In this document: positions 46,801-59,100 of the stretch, piece after piece
Position numbering within the stretch: position 1 is the first letter of the stretch
Layout of the letters: each line of letters starts with the position of its first letter
Source: Varanus komodoensis
Lineage: Eukaryota > Chordata > Lepidosauria > Squamata > Varanidae
Assembly: GCF_004798865.1 (NCBI RefSeq)
Contig: NW_025336481.1
Coordinates: forward strand, 15,904,934 to 15,968,933
Reading direction: 5' to 3'
Length of the DNA stretch: 64,000 nucleotides
Translations under genes and position numbers: made by a program
The notes under the pieces: generated by a model
Databases searched by the model: none
Seen by the model: only the letters and a program-made list of their open reading frames with translations
What the model was told of the DNA's origin: nothing

Positions 46801-49800
46801 CCAGTTCAGTCTGTCTTGTCCCATTCAACGGACCTCGTTTGTGCAGATTCACCTATTATCTACACTCAGAGCTGTGGCCTCCAAATTCCAGCACTCAAGC
46901 AATTCAAGAAAAATCCAATCCTATGATCCCAATACAGTTGTGCTGACTGATCACATTTTATAGATTCTCTTATTTTGCCCAGTTCTTCCAGTTTTTCCTC
47001 CTTTGCATAATTCTGTTTAACTGTTCAGGAGCTAAGGAGGGCACAGAGGCTTTACCCCACTGACCTCTGGGAAACCTATTCTCATTGCAACAGTCCCTGT
47101 GCATGCAGTTTCAGAGTTACCTTCACAGCCATGAAGACTAGAAACCTTCTGCTTTTTAATGAAAGCTGAGGTGTTAAGGAACCTGAATTGTGTCACATCC
47201 CCCATAAACATATTTGTTTTTCAGCGCCAGGCCAAGACCTTTTTATTTAAACAATATTTTAATAGTAGTTGAACTTATTTATTGGTTTTAAATATTGAGC
47301 CAGGATGTACCTAGATTTTATATGTATGTATTTATATGTATTTATTTATGATGCTGGAAGCCGTCCCAAGGCTTATGTGAATGGGACGGCATACAAAAAT
47401 CCCAAACAAAACAAAACAAAACAAAACAAATAAACAAATAAATAAATCTTTCTCCACCCTCCTAATGATCTTCTCCATTCCTGCTTTCTTCAGGGTTTTG
47501 TGCTCACCGTTACCATCGTCCGTGAAGCTGTGGAAGAGATCCGATGTTACATGCGGGACAAGGAGGTGAACTCCCAGATCTACAGCAAACTCATAGCAAG
47601 AGGTCAGCTGCTTGGCTCCAGCTTGCCACATCTGCTTTCCACGTCCCTTAGCAGAGTGTCAGAGCAGCAGGGGTCGATATCAAATCGTGTTGACAATTGG
47701 AGGAGTGGAGTTTCTGGAAGGACTCTGGCAGTGGGGAAGTGAGGCTGTCACTGAGCACATCCCTGGCACATCTCTGAATTGTCCCTTTGGTTGCTTGTGG
47801 CTCTCATGCAGCTGATGATAGTACAAATAACTTCTGGCTGGAGCAGCACAGATGCTGGCTCTGAATAGGTGTCTTTCTTGTAAAACAAATATCCAGAGAA
47901 AAGGGGTATGACAAATTACTCAAAATAATTATGTCATTGTTTATTGTAAACTAAGTGGAAAGAATACATGCCCAGTCTGCATGTTGTGATAAATCATGCT
48001 TCAATGCAGGGTTCCCCAGTGTGACAGCCCCAAAACTTGTAGGATTTTTTCCATATCTTTAAAATATGCGCACATGAATGCATCTATATCCATGCACATG
48101 GATTTTTAGCACTTATACATAGATCTCAACAAAACCATGCCAAATATCCAAACAAATATCCATTCTATCTATCTGTCTGTCTCTCTGTCCATTTCATTCC
48201 ATTTCTGTGCTGCTCCATAAGCCGAAGTCTCTCTGGGTGGCTTTCACATACTGAAACAGCATAAAACATATATAGAATACTATAAAACATTTGGAAACAT
48301 AGAAAAAGAGCGAGTCAGAAGGATCCTCCCGGGCCATCTAGTCTGACCCCTGGCTCTAGCTGGCTCCACTTACAACATGCTGACCATGTGCATGTCTAGC
48401 CTATCCTTGAACAATTAATAATCAGATAAAATGGAAAAACAATAAAATAATAGATAACATCTCATAATAAAACATACACACCCCAAATAAATACGACCAA
48501 TAAATTAGCCAAAATTAAATCAAATGAATAACAAGATATTTCAAAAATCAAATCAAATTAACAAAAAACTTGTTTAAATAAAAGAGTTTTCACCTGGCGA
48601 CCAAAGGAAAGAAGAGTTGGCACTAGCCATATATCCCTGGGGAGTGCAAACTGTTCTGTTGTTGAAAGTGTTATAAGGGCTTCAATCCACTGTGTGATAA
48701 GAGATAAGTGTTTATCCTCCCATTGTTGTGATATCAGTCTTTTAGCTGTCAAGTAGGAACTGAGCATCCATTTGTGGGCACCATTCGTACATTTCAGTGT
48801 AGCGTGTAAATAATTTTAAAGAGTGTACCAGAAATTAAAGAGTGTACCACTACAAATTTATCTATGTAATAACCCCCTTCCAGAAAGAGGGCATCACAGG
48901 TTGCATTTTTCTGACTTATTTTGCCAGTAAGTTCTGGATCAACAAAAAGAATTTATGAATGTAATTTTAAACCATCCTCATAGATCAGATTTAAGCCTCC
49001 TATTCATTCATCCTTCATTCCAATTTTGCTACTGCATTTTAAGGCTCATTTTCTCTTTGATTCCTTTTTTAAGTGGGTACTTTTAAATTCTGGGGTTGTT
49101 TTTCGTTTCTTGCTTCTCCTCCCACTCACCTTTCAAGATTACTGAGTATAATGTTAGTAAGACTTTACTTTTTTTTTTTTAAGAAACCCCTATGAAATGC
49201 AAAGAGACCTCCTGGGAAGAGAGTGCTCCTGGATACAGCCAATTGGAATTTACCGGCTGTGTAAAATAGATATTTTTCCCCAAACCTTTTGTGCTGTGTT
49301 TCTCAAGTCATAGAGTATAAAGCCACCTAAAAGACAAAAGCTTGTTAGAATAAATGAAAACTCTCTTTGATGCTTAGGTAGATTTTGTTGGCTCTTGGAA
49401 ATGGAGTTCTTAAAAAAAAAACTTTCAGTTTGCATATTAAATACATTCAGGTCATTGAGTGTTAGGAGCTGCAAAGAGCCACTGAAAATATGTAGGGGAT
49501 TATTTCCCTTCTGCTAGCACTGGCTGCATTTGCACTAAAAAGATCAAGACAAGTTGGGTTGAACACTCTTGAAGTACATTAGCAAGCCTCATTTTATGCT
49601 CATTTATTCATTTCATTTATATGCCACATCCTTAGCCAAAAGGCTCTCTGGACAGCTTACGTTTGTGGAGGTGAGTCCCAGAGAGGAATTTATTTTGTAC
49701 CAGCATTGCATTTTCTCAGTATCCTCCAACAGAGCTTTTCTGAGTAGTTCATGGGCTTTTCCAATCAGGGCCTAAGAGATGGTGGAAACTTCCGAAGGGA

Positions 49801-52800
49801 ACTGTGATGAGTTTCTGCAACCACTAGCATTCATCACAGCTTGCACACTGCAGTTAACACAGTGCCATTAGTACAAGCGCCCAGAGCATCCTCTGGTTCC
49901 ATTGGACTGGATGCATTTCATTTCTTTTGAGGCCCAAGGAGCCAGACAAGGAGCCTGGCTGAGTCCAGTCAACCACTTGCATGCTGTCATGGTTTATTAC
50001 ATCTAACAGGGATGCAGTATCAGACCGGGGCGGGGAGGATGTCCGCTCCTTGTTCAGAGAGCGAGAACAGTGCCCATCAGCTTAAGGGGGGTGGTTATTA
50101 GGCCGTTCTTGAGAAAACATAGCACAGGCTCGGAAGATATTAACAGTGAGAGGCCAATTGCTAGCATTTTCTTCCTGGTCAAGGTGCCTGGGTAGGTGAT
50201 TGCTGGCAACTCTAGGCATTCTTGAATGAAACTGATTATCTAGATACATTTCAGTTGGGCTTCAGGAGCAGAAGCTGGAACAGAAACTGCCTTGGTCACT
50301 GTTTTGGATGATATTCGCTGGGGGTGGAAAAGGGAGAGTGCAACCTGTTGATTTACTTGCACTTCTCAGTGACTTTCCATGCCTTTGCCTATGGCAGGGG
50401 TCCTCAAACTTTTCCACCAGGGGGCCAGTTGAAAGCTGTCGGTGCTGGGCTCGGGCCGGAAAGGTGGTGCTGGCGGTGCGCGCTGGCCGGGCCGGGGGGC
50501 AGCGCGTGCGAGTGTGTGCGGTGAGATGGGGGTGGGGCACGTGGTGAGGCAAGGCGAGGTGAGGCGCCGGCGCATGAGGGCAGGCGGGCATGCACGTGTG
50601 GTGAGGGGAGACAAAGCGAGGTGTGGGCAGGAGCAGGCATGCACCGCAAGGCAGGTGCACGAGGCAGCAGCTTGCTCACTTGGAGGTCGTTTTCTCCAAG
50701 CAAGCAAAGCGTTGCCTCCCCACGCACAGGGCGAGGTGGTGGCAGGTGGCGCGCAGGTGTGCGCACGGAGAGTCCAATAGGCATGGCAGGCCAGATAAAG
50801 GGGCACGGCGAGACAGATCCGGCCCCCGGGCCATAGTTTGAGGACCCATGGCCCATGGTAACATTCTGGACTGACTATCTGGGCAGGGATTTGAAGGTAT
50901 TGGCAGTGGTTTCTCTCCTATGGAGGTGGCCAGTTCCAAATGTTGGGGGATTATTGCTCTGTCCCGTAGCAGTTAGGCCATGGACTGGCACAGGGTTCTA
51001 TCTCCTATGTTCCTCAGCATCTACATGAAATGGATGCAGGAGGTTATTCAGAGGTGTGGGCTGGGATGCCATCAAGAAGCAGATGACACCCAGCTCTTGC
51101 ATACGCGCGCGCACGCGCGCGCTCTCTCTCTCTCTCTCTCTCTCTCATCAAATCCTAGTGATGCAGCCAATAGTCTGAACCAGTGCCTAGGCATGGTAAT
51201 GGCTTGGATGAGGGTGCATAAACTGAGACTCAATCCAGACAAGACAATCTGGCTGGCTGCCTAGGAAAACCTGTTCTGGAAGGAGTTGCACTTCCCCTAA
51301 AGAAACAGGTTCATCATTTGGTGGTGGTCTTGGATCCAGCATTGTCACTAGAGGCACAAATAGACTGAGTGGCATGGGGCACCTTTTATCAGCTTAGGCT
51401 AATATAACAAATTACATCTTTATCTGGACAGAAGTATCGTAGCTGCAGATATCCATGGTTTGGTCACATCTTAGCTAAATTACTGCACTGGGTTATATAT
51501 GAATCTGCCTTTGAAAACAGTCCAGAAGCATCAGCTGGTCCAAAAGGGGGCAGTGAGATTATTGACAGAGACCAGTCAGCATGATTTCCTATCTGCATTG
51601 TCTGCCAGGCTCTTTGGATGACAGCCAGTGGGGCTGTTGTGTGAAGGTGATTAGTTAGTTCAAGCCTCCTATAAGTGAATTGGTATCCCCTGTGATACTT
51701 ACTGTGTTTGGATTTACCAGTTGTTGCAATAAATAAATAATTAGCAAGTGATGGGTACATTGTTAAATGTGTATTGCTGACTGCATGAAGCTTCATGGAG
51801 TCCATTGTTCATTTTGATGGTCTAATGATGTGATCTGTGGTGTTCCTAAGAGCATAAAGCCTTGCCCAGACCAGCATCCTGTTTCCCAGAGCATCCAGCC
51901 CTGTGATCTGGGGAAGCCTTTTTGCAAGACACTCAATCCAGCTGCCTCTTCTTAGAATTTTAGTTAGGTTTTTAATTTGTTGGCTAAATTTGTATATGAG
52001 GAAAACACAGCAATAGTTTTGAGGCAAAAACATTTCATTGCCTCATTTTATATTATATATGGTGCAGTTTGTCCCCTGAAGCACAGGGATCAAATTTGGC
52101 TCTTCTGAGATCTCCCCCAGGCTTCCTTAGCGAGCCAAGCCCCCTTCCCTTCTCCCAACCAACCTCTTTCCCCTAACCACAGATCACACAGAGGTTTCCT
52201 TGCTTTTGAACAGGGTTTCTTTCCAAGAGGCTGAAATTCTTCCCTAAAGCTTGGTTATCAGAGTTTTAAGCTAAAGTATTCTGGTATTTTTTTTCATCAT
52301 GGCTTTTCTCTTCCACACCACCCACCTCTGGAATAGGGGACCTGGGAATGTCTCCATAATGGAATTCAGCCCTTGGGCTGAAAGCCTTCAAAACCCCAGC
52401 TGGTGGAGGTGGCATCTTAGATCTGTCTTCCCCTATGTAATATCCTTCAGATGTGTTAGACTGCAAGTCCCATCATTCCTTGGCAGCATGCCCAAGTTGC
52501 AGGGGATGATGAGGTTTTAGTCCAGGGTAACTGGAGAGCACCAAATTGAGGAAGGATGTCTTAAAAGTATTCATTCTTATGAGATAGAGAAGGAACAATA
52601 ACTCTTAAAATTTCTCCCTTGACATTTGCTGTAGATATAAGTCAGTATATTGAAAAAACAACCTAAAGCTCAAGTAATTCTGTTTTCTGAAAGATTCTTT
52701 TACAACATCATTATTATTTTCAAATTTGTAGGCTGCTGGAGGGCCCAATAGGGTTCTCTAAGTGGCTAACAACATTAAAATACAGACTAACATTGCAATT

Positions 52801-53089
52801 ATTAGTTACAAGTATGGGCGGGGCGGGGAGAGAGAAAAAACCTGCTGTTAGAGTTAGCTCCTATAATCCAATGGTAACATCAGGTCACCACCTGATCTGC
52901 AAAAGAGGACAGTTTTTACCTGGCATCAAAGTGAAAGTAGTGGTGGTGCCAGGCAGACTTCTTTAGGAAGCCCATTTCAAAGCTGGGGGCAGCCACCAAG
53001 AAGGCCCTTCTTCTAACTCCCATCCTTTTTGATTCCTTAAGGGATGGCTTTTTCAGAAGGAAAAAAAAACTGTAGATTTTTTTTAAATT

Positions 53090-53144
<55 letters not shown>

Positions 53145-56100
53145 CATTCATTCATTCATTCATTCATATCCTTCCCTGTGGTTCATTGGGCTTTCTGGGT
53201 AGTTTAAAATTTTAAAAACACAAAGCAGTGATACAATAGCAATATTTAAATAAACAAAAACAATAAAACCAACTTTCAAACAACCTACAGCAATTAAAAT
53301 AGAAATCAATACCTGCCATAGCAGCAAATATAATAAAAGCAGGATTAAAACAGATCTTATTATTAAAATATATGGCAAATAAAAAGGTTTTCACCTGGTG
53401 CCAGGTGCACCTCCTCCTTTTTAAAATGCGCTGTCAAAATAAACCACATGGCATAATTGTAATTGATGCATCTGTATTTCCTTCCTCTACCCAACCCCAA
53501 ACAGGGACTGTCAAGGTGAAAAGTTCTAATATTCAAGTGGGGGACCTGATCATTGTGGAAAAGGTAGGTCTGCATTTGCAAAGCATCTTCTAATGCTGGG
53601 GGAAGAACCTTCTCCTTGAGTGACTGGCAAAGTAAACTGCACCTCATGACTTGCCTTGGGAGCATGGGAAGGAATTAAATTTGCTTTGGCATCCATGTTG
53701 AGGGTTCAGAGCGGGGATCTTCCTTGCTTTGGACCTCTTTGAACAAGACCTGCTCCCTTTTAGAGAATCCCCAGCCTGCACTGTCAGCACAGGCTGGGAC
53801 GTCTCTGCGGACAGGTATGGAGGGAGCTTTCAAAGGCTTAAGAGGAGTCACATCTTCCTAAAGGTGACCCTTTGGAGAAAGACTCTCTTCTCCTACCTTC
53901 TTGCCCCAGAAGAAGTAGTCTTTGTTGGGTACTGGACTCCCCTTCCTCTGTGGTTGGGAATACAACCTTTTTCTCTATGCAAGTCACTGGAGACAGTGCA
54001 GTTTCCGTTATATGGGGGAAAGGAAAAGCTGCCCCCTTGAAATGACTGAGGATGGGAAAGCCCTGGCAAGGACTCTTGGGGTAAGCACATTTTACTGGAC
54101 AAAAGAGCTGCTCCTCTTCCTCTTCCCCTCCTCCAGACTGCAGTACCATTCCAAATGGCTTTTCCCCATCTTTGCTTCTTCCAGAATGGCCTTCCCTGAA
54201 CTGGTGTCCTCCAGACATTTTTGGACCAAGGCTGAAGGGACTTATATTAAATGACAGAATTCACTTTCACAGGATGTAGCAATGGTTTCAAAAGGGGGTG
54301 GGGTGCAGTCATGGAAGAGGAGGCTTTCCATGGCTACCAGTCCTGATGGCTATATGCTGCCTCTAGAATGAGAGACAACATGCCTCTGTGCACCAGTTGC
54401 TGGACAGCTTGGGTAGCAGAGGGCTATTGCACTCAAGCCCTACCAGTGGGTTTTCTACAAGCAGCTGGCTGGCCGCTGTATGAAGGGAATGCTGGACTTG
54501 ACGGGCGTTGGGTTTATCCATTATCTCCAAAGCATCTGTCAGCACCAGCTTCAGGAAGCCATTTTAAATTGATGCCGTACACGTGTGTAATAAGTAGCTC
54601 TGCCCTGACATAAGCTGGATCAGAACTATTAGTGAGGCGTGCATAAAACAAAAGACCTCTATTCTAAAGAATTCTGCTAAAAGACCTCCTCCTCCTCTCT
54701 TAGCTTCAGGCAGATCTCCAGTTAAGACTGTGTACAGCATGTCCAGTAACTGTCTATCTTTTTGCATTGCAGAACCAGCGGGTCCCAGCTGACATGATCT
54801 TTCTGAGGACATCGGAAAAAAATGGTAAACATCTGGAACCAATTATGACAAAAGCCATTAACCTCTGATCAGTTTGGGACAAAATAATAATTTTGAAAAT
54901 GTAACCAAAGTAGATAACTTGGTTATCCTTCTTGTTTCGTAGTCTACGGTGGCTTAAAACAAAGAGATAGTTTGTTCTGTGTGGTGTCTCCCGTTGTGTA
55001 AGGTTAAGCAATGTGAGGAACAGGGAGATTAACATGGAGGGGAGTCACTCACTCTTGCTTTGCTGACTTGTCTTCTAATGTGTGTCACTGTTTATTCAGA
55101 AAGCATGAACAGTGTGTCTCGTAAAAGCTGAATGGATATGCTCAGTGATCCTGAGGCTCCTTCCCATATTTATTTACTTGGTCCTCAGTACAAGTGCAAG
55201 AAAAGGAAAGTGCAATTTTCAAAATGGCTTGGTTAAAAGACAGGGGGACCCTGCCTGTGTGTGATAATATTTATCAAGTGAATTGCAGCTGGTGGCTCTG
55301 TTTATTCAAGTGCAGTCATATTACAGACTTGGTGGCCACAGTCAAATTATTTGCGGGTCATACAGACACGATGACCCAGATCAGAAGTGCGGTGGAGGTG
55401 GGGCACACATAGAGCTGTCCCCAACACTGGAGTGATTGAGTTGCAAGCCTTTGACTAAACAAAAAAGTGAGTGATGGTAAAAGTGAATGGTAAAACCTCT
55501 GCTCACAGCACACCCCTGGGAATAGACTGGCTGGATGAATGCACTTGGAATAATTTTGCTTCCATTTGATACGGAAGGAAGCAGCCCACTATGGCTGGTA
55601 GCAACTAATAGAATGAGGCATTACAAGAAACTAGGTAAACAGCATTTTGCCTTACACTTGGTGCCCTCCAGATGGTTTTGGAACACAGCACCTATCAGTC
55701 AGCATGGGTACTGTGGTTAAATATGATGGGAATTGTGATCCAAAGCACCTGGAGGGTGCCAGGTTGAGGAATGTTGTTTTGTTTTGGTTTTTATCTTCAC
55801 CACAGGGCATCTATTTCAAGGCTACTGTGCCTTGAAATAGACTTCAATCTATGAGATTAGTGTAAATTAAGTAAAAATACATTGTTCTACATGCATTTAA
55901 GCAAACATACATTTTGTAAATTATGCAAACATGTATGCAAATCATGTATGTTTGTGCAGTTTAAGCAACCATACATTGTTCTGACTCTGTTTCTGCAAAT
56001 TGTGGGTCAAAGAACAATGTATGGTTCCAATCTTTGTCCCCTTTTTTCTTCTTTTAATGATATGCTCATATAGCTGCAAGAGCCAGTGTGGCATAATGGT

Positions 56101-59100
56101 TAGGATCTTGGACTGGGACTCGGGAGATCCAGGTTCTAGTCTTTACTAAGTTCACTAGGTGGCTTTGAGCAAGGCACTCCCTCTCAGTCTAGCCTACATC
56201 ACTGGGTTGTTGTTATGTGGATAAAACGGAGTGAAGGAGGCCCATGCCAGATGTTCTTTGCAAGAGGGAAACAAATATGAATGTAGTAAATTTTCAGGCT
56301 TGTGCACCATATTGATAGAAACTGCACAGCACTCTTTAATTAGTGCTTCAGGGCACTGAAAAACACATCTGAATATGCCTTTGTGCGTCTGAAATGTAAA
56401 ATGGAATATGCTACATCACTGATGGCGAACCTTTTAGAGACCAAGTGCCCAAACTGCAACCCAAAACCCACTTATTTATCTCAAAGTGCCAACTTTATTC
56501 AAGCAATAAAACTTGAATGTAATGCTGCAGATTCAAATATGCCAGTGGGACAGCACAGCATTAAACAAATCTCAGTCTCTTAATTAGAACATCTCTTTGC
56601 TAAATCTTAGATATTAAATTTCAATTTTTCATAAGAAAACTCAAAGCTAAAATCTTGTGTTAATAAAAACAAATGTATTAAAACTCACAGCCAGTCCAAG
56701 CAAATATATATATATATATCCTTGGCAGCGCACTGACTGGCCATGCAAAAGCTCAGATGAGTTGCGACTAATGAGTCGCGGCTCGTGAAGTCATCACCCG
56801 GTGCCGCTACTCCTTACTGAGCATGCGCATGGCCCCTATGTGCGCTGTTATGCGATGCTCGGCTGCTGGGGCGATGCTGGGGCAACTTGGCTCACATGCT
56901 GACAGAGGGGGCTCTGCATGCCCGCTGCGGCACGCGTGCCATAGGTTTGCCACCCCTGTGCTACATGGTTAAAGCGTGTGGTGTACCACTGGACTACAGT
57001 TCCCCCACTATGTTCTAATACAAAACTTGTGAGATCATAGTTACCCTGATAGGATCGGTCTCCAATAAGTTGGTACCTTTATGGCAGAATTTGAATAGCA
57101 ATGCAGATTAAATGTCCCCAGGGTCCTGCTTTCTCCGTACGGATCAGCTGGATGGTGAAACAGACTGGAAGTTACGCCTGCCGGTCAGCTGCACTCAGAG
57201 GTTGCCCACTGCTTCTGTACGTACAGATTTTTAGTTTGGGGGTGGTCATTGTTCATAAACATCACCATCTAAAATTCAGGCAGAATTAAACTTCCCAACA
57301 GCCCTTTTTGTAAGGGACACATTTTCTGCAGTGTATTTCATTCTTGAAATGAAAGAAATGTTGGGGACAGCAATGCCTTTTCCGAATGCCACCTCAGCCA
57401 TTTAGATCAGGGTGGCTAAATTCCAGGGATCCATGGGGCAATACCAGCCCTCCATGTCCACTGCCACCCCTCCAGTGCTGAGCTTTCCACTGACATTCAG
57501 TGCCGCAACGATAAAAGAGGGGCTGATCTTTTCCTTGGTGGCTGCTGCCTCCATAAAGAGCTCCACCTGGTTTCCAACAAATTTTAGCAGCAAACTGGAG
57601 GGAGACAAGGGAAAACGAACTCTTTTTGAATGCTGTGCTACAGGATATTAATGGCAGTTTTGTTAGTGGGTGTGCAAAAAGATCAGATCAGAGAAGGCCA
57701 CAGTTCGTCTGCAAAACACATGCCCATTTCTTATATGCCCATTCCTTATTTAGATGAACAATAACTAAAAATAAAAATAGGGTTCTTTTCATCTGTTTTC
57801 CTCCTAATGCAGGGGCGGGGACCTTTCTTTCTGCTGAGCACAGTATTCCCTTGAGGGCAATCTATTACATATTGACTGTGGCAGCCTGCAGCCACAAATG
57901 GGCAGGTCACCCCTTTTCCTTTCTCCAGCTCAGCAGGCAGCTGGAGGGAGGGTCACTGTTGACAAAGATCAAAACTGATTGCTTTTAGAGACCTTTCCCC
58001 CTGTCCATTTTGCAGTCCCTGTTTCCCTCCTCTCCTCTTCTCCTTTTCCCCTTCTGGGATCCTTCCACTTGCATGAAAGCAAGCCGAGGGGCGTATGTGG
58101 CTGCTAAGCTGCAGGTGTCCAACTTCTGTCTTAAAGTGTGTGTCGTTTGTTTGGAAAGGAGGCTGACTTTAAAGAGGAGCAAGCAAAGATTTTAATCCTA
58201 TGTACACATATTACCTTGGACATGTTACTTTGTACTTTTGAATCCTTCATGCAGGACCTTCTTCAGATCCGATCTTACGTGTATGCAGAAGAGCCCAACA
58301 TTGACATCCACAACTTTGTTGGAACATTTACTAGAGTAAGTGGCTGCCTTTACATTGAGAAAAATGAAATATAAACTTGTGACACACGGATCATGGCTTA
58401 CAGGCAATTTCCCCATTTTTTCCCGAAAGGCACTGGGGATGTTTAGCATGAAGCAAGACTGAAAGAGTAAGGCTCATAAAACTGGAGTTGTATTTCTAGG
58501 AGACATAACAAAAAGAGCATGTTATAGATGAGGCACCTAAATTTTGCAACATGGAGTGATCCCAAAAATACGCAGCGTGGATTGTTGAAGTACTTCAGTT
58601 TCAAGTGAGCCAATCATGCCTTAATTCAAAATACTTCGTACCATTCCTCTTCCTTCACAGTTTTCCTTCTCCAGTGTCCTTACAAGTCAACATTTTATGC
58701 CCACTGAGCATGGTAATTAAACTGCACAGTCATGCCTGCTGATTCCTCCCTCTTGGCTGTATCTAGTTATTTTGGTTGAATTATGACCCATATTTGGAGG
58801 AAGAGTTCAAACATAGTATATAGGTTAACAGTAATAAAGAGAATTCTCAGTGTCCCTCAGACTTTGGGTCAAATTATACATTATGATGTAGCTACATCTT
58901 TTTTTAATTTTTTACGTATTTTGTTAGATTAACTATAGTCACACAGTGAGCATAGGACCTTTCTTGCTTTGAATGAAACAATACATGGGGTGTATTGTTA
59001 CATGCGGCCACCTCCAAATTAAAGTGACCTTATGAAAAAATACCCTCCCAGATGTCCTGCCCTTCCAGCCCTGCTCAGCTCTTGTGAACTCAAGGCTGTG

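Larger units (their letters stand above)
44223..47493 (+). other. ATP9A intron 3
   Basis: 3.3 kb. It contains a tRNA-Ala-like SINE, a CR1 end with an internal duplication, one inverted-repeat element, a SINE head and an L2 3' end that stops about 45 bp before exon 4. No open frame of note. Confidence 0.85.
50235..51620 (+). mobile_element. L2 LINE ORF fragment interrupted by a hAT element
   Basis: Left of the insertion 50240-50394 and right of it 50859-51620 follow the L2 reverse-transcriptase [16 protein letters not shown] (a degraded YADD), [32 protein letters not shown] (51215-51240), and a diverged LQLVQK-type match near 51525. Many stops and shifts. A (CG)n(CT)n microsatellite expanded right after DDTQL. 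Confidence 0.78.
47603..53504 (+). other. ATP9A intron 4
   Basis: 5.9 kb, the second longest intron here. It is dominated by L2 copies in both orientations, one with a hAT insertion (50395-50850) and one with a CR1 insertion (48295-48416). 48800-49590 and 49670-50230 hold nothing I can name. 51620-52440 is also unassigned. Confidence 0.85.
54825..57121 (+). other. ATP9A intron 6
   Basis: 2.3 kb with an inverted-repeat element, two perfect hairpins, a SINE and a complete hAT element. 54850-55640 is unassigned. Confidence 0.85.

Noticed and set aside
50262-50939. Overlapping open frames of 66-150 codons on both strands
   Set aside because: They are the GC-rich interior of a hAT element with inverted ends and a target-site duplication, not a gene.
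51101-53167. Tandem repeats as a CRISPR-like array
   Set aside because: They are simple microsatellites without spacers, in vertebrate DNA.
57402-57651. Open frames on both strands in ATP9A intron 7
   Set aside because: Short, mutually overlapping, no family resemblance.
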